From Chloroflexota bacterium (lineage in GTDB: Bacteria; Chloroflexota; UBA11872), in contig JAPOXD010000048.1 in the NCBI GenBank assembly GCA_026707285.1, forward strand, positions 1 through 64,000: 64,000 nucleotides of DNA, written 5' to 3'. Under the pieces are notes generated by a model. It had not been told where the DNA came from, did not search any database, and saw only the letters and a program-made list of their open reading frames with translations. The position numbers and the translations under genes were made by a program. How positions within the stretch are numbered: the first letter of the stretch is position 1; each line of letters starts with the position of its first letter. Of this stretch, positions 15,851 through 23,222 are shown piece by piece.

Positions 15851-16933
15851 ATGGACGTCGGACTGTTCGCCATGCCCCTGCACCCTCCGGGGTCCAACGT
15901 CACCGAGACGCTGGAAAACGACCTCGACATGCTCATCACGCTCGAGAAGCTGGGCTATAGCGAGGCGTGGATCGGGGAGCACTTCACGACGCAGTGGGAG
16001 AACATCCCCGCGCCCGACATCTTCATCGCGCACGCGCTGGCGAAGACCGAGCGCATGAAGTTCGGGACGGGCGTGACCTGCATGCCCAACCACAACCCGT
16101 TCATGATCGCCCACCGGATTGCCCAGCTCGACCACATGGCCAAGGGCCGCTTCATGTGGGGCGTGGGGTCCGGCGGCTTTCCGGGCGACTTCGAGGTGTT
16201 TGGCTTCGACCCGAAGACGGGCGAGCACCGGGCCATGACGCGCGAAGCGATCGAAACCGTCCTCATGCTCTGGAACGACCCGAAGCCGGGGCGCTACCGA
16301 ACGGCGTTCTGGGACTTCAACATTCCCGAGCCGGACGACCTGATCGGCCTGCGGGTGCACATGGAGCCCTACCAGAAGCCGCATCCCCCGATCGGGGTGG
16401 CGGGAGTGTCGGAGAACTCGGGCACGCTGACGCTGGCGGGCGCGCGCGGGTGGATTCCGATGAGCATCAACCTGGTGCCGACGCGCGTGATCAAGACGCA
16501 CTGGGAATCGGTGGAGGAGGGCGCGCTGGAGGCCGGCCGAACGCCGGACCGCTCGCAGTGGCGCATCGCGCGCGAGGTCTATATCGCCGAAACCACCGAG
16601 AAGGCGCGCAAGGAAGCCCTGGAAGGCACGCTGGCCCGCGACTTCCGCAACTACTTCCTGCACATCATGCCCAAGGTGCGCATGCTGGACGCGATGAAGA
16701 TCGACACGGACATGCCGGACTCCGACGTGACGGTCGAGTACCTGGTGGACAACGTCTTCATCGTGGGCAGCCCGGACGACGTCACCGCCAAGCTGCAGAA
16801 GCTGTATGACGACGTGGGCGGATTCGGCGTGCTGCTGGCCATGGCGCACGAGTGGCAGCCGCGCGACCAGTGGGTGCAGTCCATGACGCTGCTGGTGGAC
16901 GAGGTGATGCCGCGGTTGAACGGGGCGAGCTAG
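15851..16933 (+). CDS. LLM-class flavin-dependent oxidoreductase
   Basis: Luciferase-like TIM-barrel monooxygenase/oxidoreductase of 360 residues, expected to use FMNH2 or F420. The bacterial-luciferase pattern is clear: EAWIGEHFTTQWENIPAPD near residue 36, GTGVTCMPNHNPFMIAHRIA, and RFMWGVGSGGFPGDFEVFG. The ATG at 15851 is chosen over 15782 because GGAGG lies five bases upstream (15841-15845) and the family sequence starts there. It stands alone between dedA and modC; the substrate cannot be inferred. Confidence 0.9.
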   Translation: MDVGLFAMPLHPPGSNVTETLENDLDMLITLEKLGYSEAWIGEHFTTQWENIPAPDIFIAHALAKTERMKFGTGVTCMPNHNPFMIAHRIAQLDHMAKGRFMWGVGSGGFPGDFEVFGFDPKTGEHRAMTREAIETVLMLWNDPKPGRYRTAFWDFNIPEPDDLIGLRVHMEPYQKPHPPIGVAGVSENSGTLTLAGARGWIPMSINLVPTRVIKTHWESVEEGALEAGRTPDRSQWRIAREVYIAETTEKARKEALEGTLARDFRNYFLHIMPKVRMLDAMKIDTDMPDSDVTVEYLVDNVFIVGSPDDVTAKLQKLYDDVGGFGVLLAMAHEWQPRDQWVQSMTLLVDEVMPRLNGAS

Positions 16934-16971
16934 CGCGGGACTGTGCCCGCAGCCGTGGTTAGGTCGTCCGC

Positions 16972-18057
16972 CTATTCGCCGATGACGTGCACCGCTTCGG
17001 GCGGGATGTGGATGCGCCAGTCGCGGCGGGCGGGGACGTTGAGTACCTGGTAGGGATGCGCCGGGACGTCGATTTCTAGCGTGGGCGCGCCGGACGCGGC
17101 GTCGTCGACTCGCACGACGAGCGTGTGCGAGAAGCCGAACGCGGCCTCGTCGATGATGGTGACTTGAAAGCGGTTCTCGCGGTGGGTCGAGGGCCGATCG
17201 GGCCGCTCCAGGATGATCTGCTCGGCGCGAACGGCGAGTCGGACGTGATCCGTTGCGGGGCGGGACTCGGCTCGGGCGGCGACCATGCCAAGCCCAGTCG
17301 CGACGCGGACACGGTCGCCGTCGGAGCCCACCACCCGACCCGGCAGGATGTTCTGCACCCCGAGCAGTTCCGCGGCGCGCGCCGTGGCGGGACGGCGGAA
17401 GACCTCGTCGCGCGGGCCCGCTTGCAGCACGCGTCCGCGATCGATGACCGCCAGCCGGTCGCCCACGTTGTAGGCCTCGGTGAGGTCGTGGGTGACCATG
17501 ACCACGCTCAGGTCGAGGCGTTGGGCGAGCTGCCGGAGTTTCCGCCGCATGGTGCGTCGGTTGCTCGAGTCAACGGCGGCGAACGGCTCGTCCAACAGCA
17601 GCACCCGAGGCTCGCGCACGAGCGCTCGCGCCAGGGCCACGCGCTGAGCCTGGCCGCCCGAGATGCGCGCGGGACGGCGACGCAGCAAGTCGTCCACGCC
17701 GAACATGCGCGCGAAGCTCTCTACCCGCTCGCGGCGCTCGGAACGGCGGACATGGCCGAGGCCATAGGCGATGTTCTGCGCGACGGTCAGGTGCGGGAAG
17801 AGCGCGTAACTCTGCACCAGATAGCCAAGATCGCGCCGTTGCGGCGGCACGTTGACGCCGGCCGAACTGTCGAACACGACCCGGTCGTGCAGCGTGATGC
17901 GCCCCTGCCGCGGCGTGAGGAGTCCCGCGATTGCCTCCAGCGTCAGCGTCTTGCCGGCGCCGGAGTGGCCGTACAGCACAGTGATCTCGCGATCCACGGC
18001 GAGGTCGACCGCGAGGTCGAAGCTGCCGACAGTTGTGCGAATGTCCGCCCGAATCAC
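16972..18057 (-). CDS. modC: Molybdate ABC transporter ATPase ModC
   Basis: ATPase of 361 residues energising molybdate/tungstate import. Walker A YGHSGAGKT, signature ISGGQAQRVALARAL, Walker B VLLLDEPFAAVD and H-loop MVTHD are visible. A C-terminal MOP/TOBE-like regulatory domain spans about residues 235-361. The GTG start at 18057 overlaps the modB stop as GTGA; upstream extension of the frame to 18837 is an artefact over modB. Last gene of modABC. Confidence 0.92.
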   Translation of the reverse strand: MIRADIRTTVGSFDLAVDLAVDREITVLYGHSGAGKTLTLEAIAGLLTPRQGRITLHDRVVFDSSAGVNVPPQRRDLGYLVQSYALFPHLTVAQNIAYGLGHVRRSERRERVESFARMFGVDDLLRRRPARISGGQAQRVALARALVREPRVLLLDEPFAAVDSSNRRTMRRKLRQLAQRLDLSVVMVTHDLTEAYNVGDRLAVIDRGRVLQAGPRDEVFRRPATARAAELLGVQNILPGRVVGSDGDRVRVATGLGMVAARAESRPATDHVRLAVRAEQIILERPDRPSTHRENRFQVTIIDEAAFGFSHTLVVRVDDAASGAPTLEIDVPAHPYQVLNVPARRDWRIHIPPEAVHVIGE

Positions 18058-18860
18058 AGGACCCGGCCTCCGAGCCGCGCCAGAGCCTTGAAGACCAGCA
18101 GCCCGGCGAAGGCCAGGACGATGAGGACGATGGCAATGGCGAGGGCGGCGTCCACATCGGTCTCGATGGCTTCGAGGATCGCCAGCGGCATCGTCTGGGT
18201 GCGGCCGAAGACGTTGCCGGCAAACATGATCGTGGCGCCGAACTCGCCCAGGGCGCGGGCCCAGCACATCACCGCGCCGCCGATGAGCGACGGCAGCGCC
18301 AAGGGCACAGTCACTCGCCGGAAGGTGCGCCATCCGCTTGCGCCAAGCGTTGCGGAAACAGCTTCGAGCCGGCGGTCGACGCCCTCGAAGCCCGCGCGCG
18401 CGGCGCGAATGTAGAACGGCACGGCGACGAAGAGCTGCGCCAGGACCACTGCGCCGGTGGTGAACGCGACATCCACGCCGGCGGCGTCCAACGGACCGCC
18501 GATCACGCCGTGACGCCCGAACGCCACGAGCAGCGCCAGCCCGCCGACGACCGGCGGCAGCACCACCGGCAGATCGATCAGGGTGTCGACGATGCTTCGG
18601 CCGGGGAAGGCATGGCGCGCGAGGAGGTAGGCCGCCGGCGTTCCCAGCACCACGGCCACGGCGACGGCGATGGCCGAGGTGGCCAGCGAGAGCCACAGCG
18701 CGGTGGTGGCGACTGGGCTGCGAAACGCCGCGAGCACGTCGCCTTCGATGAACCCGCGGGCGATCAATGCGCCCACGGGAATGCCGATGAAGGCGACGAG
18801 GATCGCGGCGGACGCGGCAAGGGCAAGCCTGTTCCACGTGAGGGACTGGGCGCGCCGCAT
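18054..18860 (-). CDS. modB: Molybdate ABC transporter permease ModB
   Basis: Integral membrane subunit of 268 residues with about five to six hydrophobic helices and the binding-protein-dependent transport (EAA-like) segment EAVSATLGASGWRTFRRVTV. It matches ModB/CysT-type permeases. The ATG at 18860 has GAGGAA ten bases upstream; the longer frame to 18914 overlaps modA. It starts 22 bases after the modA stop and overlaps modC by four bases, giving a tight operon. Confidence 0.9.
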   Translation of the reverse strand: MRRAQSLTWNRLALAASAAILVAFIGIPVGALIARGFIEGDVLAAFRSPVATTALWLSLATSAIAVAVAVVLGTPAAYLLARHAFPGRSIVDTLIDLPVVLPPVVGGLALLVAFGRHGVIGGPLDAAGVDVAFTTGAVVLAQLFVAVPFYIRAARAGFEGVDRRLEAVSATLGASGWRTFRRVTVPLALPSLIGGAVMCWARALGEFGATIMFAGNVFGRTQTMPLAILEAIETDVDAALAIAIVLIVLAFAGLLVFKALARLGGRVL

Positions 18861-18882
18861 TTCGGAGATTCCTCGGCGAGCT

Positions 18883-19701
18883 TCAGCCGGCGGGCCGAAA
18901 GCCGTGCGATGCAAGCATGCGCTGGCCGACGGGCGAATGCACGAAGTCGACGAAAGCCGACGCAGCCTCCCGGCCGGCTCCGCGCTTCGTCACCGCAATT
19001 GGATAGGGCGCCGCAATTGCCGCCTGCGGAGGCAGCGCAATCTCGACCAGCGCACCGTCAGACGCGAGGACATCGGTCCGATAGACGAATCCGGCATCCA
19101 CCACGCCCAACTCCAGCTTCGCCGCCACCAGGCGGGCATTCGTCTCGAATGAGACCACATTGTCGAGGACGGCTCCCACGAAACCGTCGCGTCCATTCAC
19201 TGCGGCATAGCGCTCCAACGCCGCGCGGGCATAGCGTCCGACCGGTACGTCCGCAATGCCCATGACGACGCGCACGTCCGGCGCGGCCAGGTCTGTCAGA
19301 TGCGCGATCCCTGCGGGATTGTCGGCGGGGACGGCGAGCACCAGCGCGTTTTCGACGAAGGTGCGTGGCGAGGCCGCCAACAGACCGGCCGCTTCCAACT
19401 GCCGTGCCTGGACGTCGTCCGCCGTGGCGACGACATCAGCGGGAGCCCCGCGCTCGATCTGGGCCCGCAGCACCTGCGAGCCCGCGAAGTTGAGCACCAC
19501 GCGCGTGTTCGACCGAGTTTCCTCAAACTCGCGAGCGATTTCGGTGAACGCGTCGCGCAGGGAGACCGCGGCATAGACGGTGATTTCGTCGTCGTGAACC
19601 GGGCCGCAGCCACCGCTCACCAGAACCAGCGCAAGGCCGGACACGGCCACCGCGCGCCATGCTCGCCGAACGACCGCCACGCGGCGCCTATATGTCGTCA
19701 C
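18883..19701 (-). CDS. modA: Molybdate-binding lipoprotein ModA
   Basis: Extracytoplasmic oxyanion-binding lipoprotein that delivers substrate to ModB. A signal peptide ends in a lipobox (VSGGC, about residue 32). Mature sequence begins with EITVYAAVSLRDAFTEIA, the ModA signature with its conserved Ser-Leu, followed by NFAGSQVLRAQIERGAPADV, which contributes the second anion-binding segment. The start is uncertain (GTG at 19701 taken; GTG at 19680 or an upstream frame to 19803 possible) and no strong Shine-Dalgarno site was seen. First gene of modABC and divergent from the transhydrogenase gene. Confidence 0.9.
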   Translation of the reverse strand: MTTYRRRVAVVRRAWRAVAVSGLALVLVSGGCGPVHDDEITVYAAVSLRDAFTEIAREFEETRSNTRVVLNFAGSQVLRAQIERGAPADVVATADDVQARQLEAAGLLAASPRTFVENALVLAVPADNPAGIAHLTDLAAPDVRVVMGIADVPVGRYARAALERYAAVNGRDGFVGAVLDNVVSFETNARLVAAKLELGVVDAGFVYRTDVLASDGALVEIALPPQAAIAAPYPIAVTKRGAGREAASAFVDFVHSPVGQRMLASHGFRPAG

Positions 19702-19801
19702 TAGCTCGCTCACCGGCCGTAGGACGGTCGCCGCGCCAACTCCCGCGGTGTTGGTCACGCTACGATGCCTGCGGAACTGTTGCGGCAAACGGTTTGTGCG
19801 C

Positions 19802-21232
19802 ATGCAGAACGCTCAAGGCCCTGGCCTCGCCGGCCCGTCGAACGACAAGCCGCACTACGACATTGTGGTCATCGGCACGGGACCGGCGGGACGGCGCGCG
19901 GCGATTCAGGCCGCCAAGGGCGGGAAGCGCGTGGCCGCGGTCGATCGGCAGCGCTACGTCGGCGGACAGGCGGTCCATCGGGGCACCATTCCATCCAAGA
20001 CCCTGCGCGAGGCCGTTATCCATGTGACCGGCATCGGCCAGCGCTCGTTCTACGGCGAGTCCTACCGCGTGATGGCCGACGTGACCATGCACGATCTGCT
20101 GTTGCGCACGGCCCAGGTCGTGCAGGCCGAGGTGGACGTGGTTCGCGACGGGTTCTTGCGCAACGACGTGGAGCTGCTCAACGGCGTCGCGCATTTCGTC
20201 GACCCTCACATGCTCGCGATTCATACCGAGAACTCCATCATCGAGGTTCGCGCCGACAAGGTCATTCTGGCGACCGGGTCGAGCCCGTCGCGGCCGGCGC
20301 ACATCCCCTTCGACCAGGAGCGGGTCGTCGACAGCGACGGAATCCTGGATCTTCCCAGGATTCCCAAGTCGCTGACCGTGGTGGGCGGCGGAATCATTGG
20401 CACGGAGTACGCCAGCATTTTCGCCACGCTCGGCGTCGCGGTGACGCTGATCGACGGGCGCAAGGAGTTGCTCGACATCGTCGACGAGGAGATCGGCGAA
20501 GCGCTGAAGTTCCGCATGCGCGAGGACGGCATCACGATGCGCCTCGGGCATCGGGTGGAAAACGTGGAGTTCGATCCCAGGGGCCGTCCGGTCACGGTGC
20601 TCGAAACCGGCGCCCGCACGGTCAGTGACGTGGTGATGTACTCCATCGGACGCCGCGGTGCCACGGGACTGCTGAATCTCGACGCCGCCGGGCTGGCCGC
20701 CGACGACCGCGGACGGGTGAAGGTCAACAAGTTCTTCCAGACAGAGCTGGAGCACGTCTATGCCGTCGGCGACGTGATCGGACAGCCCGCGCTGGCGTCC
20801 ACGTCGGCGGAGCAGGGCCGCCTGGCCGCGCGCCACGCCCTGGGTTTGGACTGTCCCAGCATCGACGACGAGCTGCCCATCGGCATCTACACGATTCCCG
20901 AGATCGCCCTGGTCGGAAAGACCGAAGAGGAACTCACGATGGAAGGGGCGGCCTACGAGAGCGGCGTGGCCCGGTACAAAGAGATTGCTCGCGGCGCGAT
21001 CATCGGCGACGACTTCGGCATTCTGAAGCTCCTTTTCGACCCGGACACGCGCAAGGTTCTGGGGGTCCATATCTTCGGCAACCAAGCCAGCGAGCTGCTG
21101 CACATCGGCCAGGCCGTCATGCAGCTTGGCGGCACCATCGACTACTTCGTGGAGACGATCTTCAATTACCCGACGTTTGCCGAGGCCTACAAGGTTGCCG
21201 GCCTCAACGGGGTCAACAAGCTGATCCGGTAG
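19802..21232 (+). CDS. sthA: Soluble NAD(P) transhydrogenase (SthA/UdhA-like)
   Basis: FAD flavoprotein of about 476 residues, expected to move hydride between NADPH and NAD+. The full-length pattern follows the family: dinucleotide motif VVIGTGPAGRRAA, FAD-binding GTIPSKTLREAV, second Rossmann motif VVGGGIIGTEYASIF, YAVGDVIGQPALASTSAEQG, and the dimerisation-domain ending NYPTFAEAYKVAGLNG. The GG-x-C motif next to GTIPSK is GGQAVHR here, so the usual family Cys is absent. The ATG at 19802 lacks an obvious Shine-Dalgarno site; a GTG at 19748 is the alternative. Confidence 0.92.
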   Translation: MQNAQGPGLAGPSNDKPHYDIVVIGTGPAGRRAAIQAAKGGKRVAAVDRQRYVGGQAVHRGTIPSKTLREAVIHVTGIGQRSFYGESYRVMADVTMHDLLLRTAQVVQAEVDVVRDGFLRNDVELLNGVAHFVDPHMLAIHTENSIIEVRADKVILATGSSPSRPAHIPFDQERVVDSDGILDLPRIPKSLTVVGGGIIGTEYASIFATLGVAVTLIDGRKELLDIVDEEIGEALKFRMREDGITMRLGHRVENVEFDPRGRPVTVLETGARTVSDVVMYSIGRRGATGLLNLDAAGLAADDRGRVKVNKFFQTELEHVYAVGDVIGQPALASTSAEQGRLAARHALGLDCPSIDDELPIGIYTIPEIALVGKTEEELTMEGAAYESGVARYKEIARGAIIGDDFGILKLLFDPDTRKVLGVHIFGNQASELLHIGQAVMQLGGTIDYFVETIFNYPTFAEAYKVAGLNGVNKLIR

Positions 21233-21304
21233 GCCACGCGCCGCGTTCCGGCGGCTTGCAGTGGCACTATGGACTGCCCCCGCTCGCCGTTGAGGTCACC
21301 CCGC

Positions 21305-22366
21305 ATGTCGGAGCCTGCCAACACCTCCGCCGCTGAACGCCGCCGCATCCTGACCGGACTGCGCCCGTCCGGGCCGTCCCACGTGGGTCACTACGCCGGC
21401 GCGTTTTCGCAGTGGCTGGAGCTGCAGGACGAGTACGAGTCGTTCTTCCTGCTGGCGGACTACCAGGTCTCGGACTATGCCGACAACCTGCCCTGGATTC
21501 GCTGGGGACTTTGGGAAGTGACGCTCGACTGGCTGGGCGTAGGGTTGGATCCGGACATCTCGCACTTCGTCATCGAGAGCGGCGTGCCGGAGTTTGCCGA
21601 GCTCACGCTGCACCTGAGCTGGTTTCTGGGGCTGGGCCACCTGCAGCGAAATCCGACGCTGAAAGCCGAGCTGGCGGATCTCGAGGCGACGACCAAGTCG
21701 GTGCCCGTGGCCTTCTTCAACTATCCCGTCATGCAGATCGCCAACATCCTGCTGCCGTTGGCGCACCTGGTGCCGGTTGGCGACGACCAGCTGCCGCACA
21801 TCGAGATGACGCGAGACGTCGCCATCCGCTTCAACCGGCGCTTTGGGGACACCTTCGTGGTACCCGAGGCGCGGATCGGCGCGGTGCCGCGTCTGGTCGG
21901 CATTGACGGCAAGGGCAAGATGGGCACCTCGGCCGGCAACGCGATTTTCCTCAAGGACTCGGAGGACACGCTGCGGGCCAAGGTGCGCAGCATGTTCACC
22001 GACCCCAAGCGGCTGCGCGCCACCGATCCGGGCACCGTGGAGGGGAACCCCGTGTTCATGTATCACGACGCCTTCAATCCGAATACGGACGAGGTGGACG
22101 ACCTGAAAGCCCGCTATCGGACCGGCCGGGTTGGGGACGTCGAGGTCAAGGACCGGCTGTTCGACGCCATGAATGCCTTGCTGGCGCCGATTCGCGACCG
22201 GCGGGAGCACTGGGCGGCGCGGCCCGACGACGTGCGCGACGTGCTGGCAGCCGGCACGGCGGCAACGAAGCGCCGCGGCGAGGCGTTGGTGGAGCAAGTC
22301 CGCACGGCGCTTAGCCTGGACTACCTGCGCGACGGCCCCCCGCCCCCGCCGGAGGGCGCTCCGTAG
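21305..22366 (+). CDS. trpS: Tryptophanyl-tRNA synthetase
   Basis: Class I aminoacyl-tRNA synthetase charging tRNA-Trp, 353 residues. The HIGH-like motif appears as PSGPSHVGHYAG (about residues 22-33) and the KMSKS-like loop as GKGKMGTSAGN (about 201-211). VPVGDDQLPHIEMTRDVAIRFN is the conserved TrpRS segment that ends the catalytic domain. The ATG at 21305 follows GAGG by a short gap; an ATG at 21269 would add a basic leader. The C-terminus is Pro-rich (PPPPPEGAP) and runs up to repeat B. Confidence 0.93.
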   Translation: MSEPANTSAAERRRILTGLRPSGPSHVGHYAGAFSQWLELQDEYESFFLLADYQVSDYADNLPWIRWGLWEVTLDWLGVGLDPDISHFVIESGVPEFAELTLHLSWFLGLGHLQRNPTLKAELADLEATTKSVPVAFFNYPVMQIANILLPLAHLVPVGDDQLPHIEMTRDVAIRFNRRFGDTFVVPEARIGAVPRLVGIDGKGKMGTSAGNAIFLKDSEDTLRAKVRSMFTDPKRLRATDPGTVEGNPVFMYHDAFNPNTDEVDDLKARYRTGRVGDVEVKDRLFDAMNALLAPIRDRREHWAARPDDVRDVLAAGTAATKRRGEALVEQVRTALSLDYLRDGPPPPPEGAP

Positions 22367-22386
22367 GCTAGTGGCGCCTGTCTGTC

Positions 22387-22414
22387 CGTCATTCCGGCGA
22401 AAGCCGGAATCCAG
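22387..22414. repeat. REP-like repeat B, canonical copy
   Basis: It contains the palindrome ATTCCGGCGAAAGCCGGAAT flanked by CGTC and CCAG, so it can form an 8-bp stem with a GAAA tetraloop. It sits just downstream of trpS. Confidence 0.8.
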
Positions 22415-22534
22415 GTCCGCGCCTCGCGGGCAAGGTGCCCTTCGACCGGCCGCAGCGGCATGCCCGGGCCCAGCGGTGGGACTGCCGCCGTATCTCGGCC
22501 ACGGGGCCGACCGACTGCTTCAGATGGCGCCCTG

Positions 22535-22978
22535 ATGTCTGACAAGCGAAAGTCCCGGTCCCGCATACGCCCGGTGGCGCTGGCGGTGATTCGCGACGGC
22601 TCGCGTCTGCTGGTGCGGCGGTACACCGCGCCCGACGGCGAACACTACTACCGACCGTTGGGCGGCGCGATCGAGTTCGGCGAACGGGCGGCGCAGGCCG
22701 TCAAGCGAGAGATCCTGGAGGAGATCGAGGCGGAAATCGAGCAGGTGCGGCATCTGACCACCGTCGAAAACATCTTCGAGCGGGACGGTGAGCGCGCGCA
22801 CCAGATCGAGTTTCTCTTCGAGGCGCAATTGGCGGACCGGTCGCTCTACCGCGCCGAGCTGATCAACGGGACGGAGTCAAGCGGCAAGCGCATCGAGGCC
22901 GTCTGGCTTGACCTCTCCGAGCCGCTCGACGGCCCGCTTTATCCCTCGGGTTTGCGGGAAATGCTGACGACGGATTAA
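22535..22978 (+). CDS. Nudix hydrolase
   Basis: Hydrolase of nucleoside diphosphate derivatives, 147 residues, substrate unknown. The Nudix helix is at about residues 45-67: GAIEFGE, then REILEEIEAEI. The catalytic Glu residues of REUXEE are kept while the usual Gly near the end of the box is Glu. Start at ATG 22535; the upstream open frame to 22460 overlaps the repeat-containing spacer and is not supported. Confidence 0.9.
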   Translation: MSDKRKSRSRIRPVALAVIRDGSRLLVRRYTAPDGEHYYRPLGGAIEFGERAAQAVKREILEEIEAEIEQVRHLTTVENIFERDGERAHQIEFLFEAQLADRSLYRAELINGTESSGKRIEAVWLDLSEPLDGPLYPSGLREMLTTD

Positions 22979-23001
22979 CGCCGCCGAACGAACTGGCGGC
23001 G
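22979..23001. terminator. Hairpin directly after the Nudix stop codon
   Basis: CGCCGCC (22979-22985) pairs with GGCGGCG (22995-23001) across a nine-base loop, one base after the stop. No T-tract follows, so intrinsic termination is uncertain. Confidence 0.3.
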
Positions 23002-23222
23002 GTCCGCAAAGCCCACCGATCCACGCGCCTCTGCAATCGTCCGCCAACGGCTTTCGATTTCGCGAAATCCCGTCATCGGGCAGCGGACCATCGGGTACCC
23101 TTTGAGGCGCCTTTCGCGTGCCGCGGCCTAGGCGGCGTGCCTCGTTCGCCGCGTGACGGGCGCACCCGGGGAAGACTGACGATTTCCCTCCCCCGGCCTC
23201 CACTTTCAAGGAGCAGCGATTG

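Noticed and set aside
18058-18837. Extended frame of ModC upstream to 18837
   Set aside because: It runs over modB in another frame; the GTG at 18057 with GTGA overlap is a better start.
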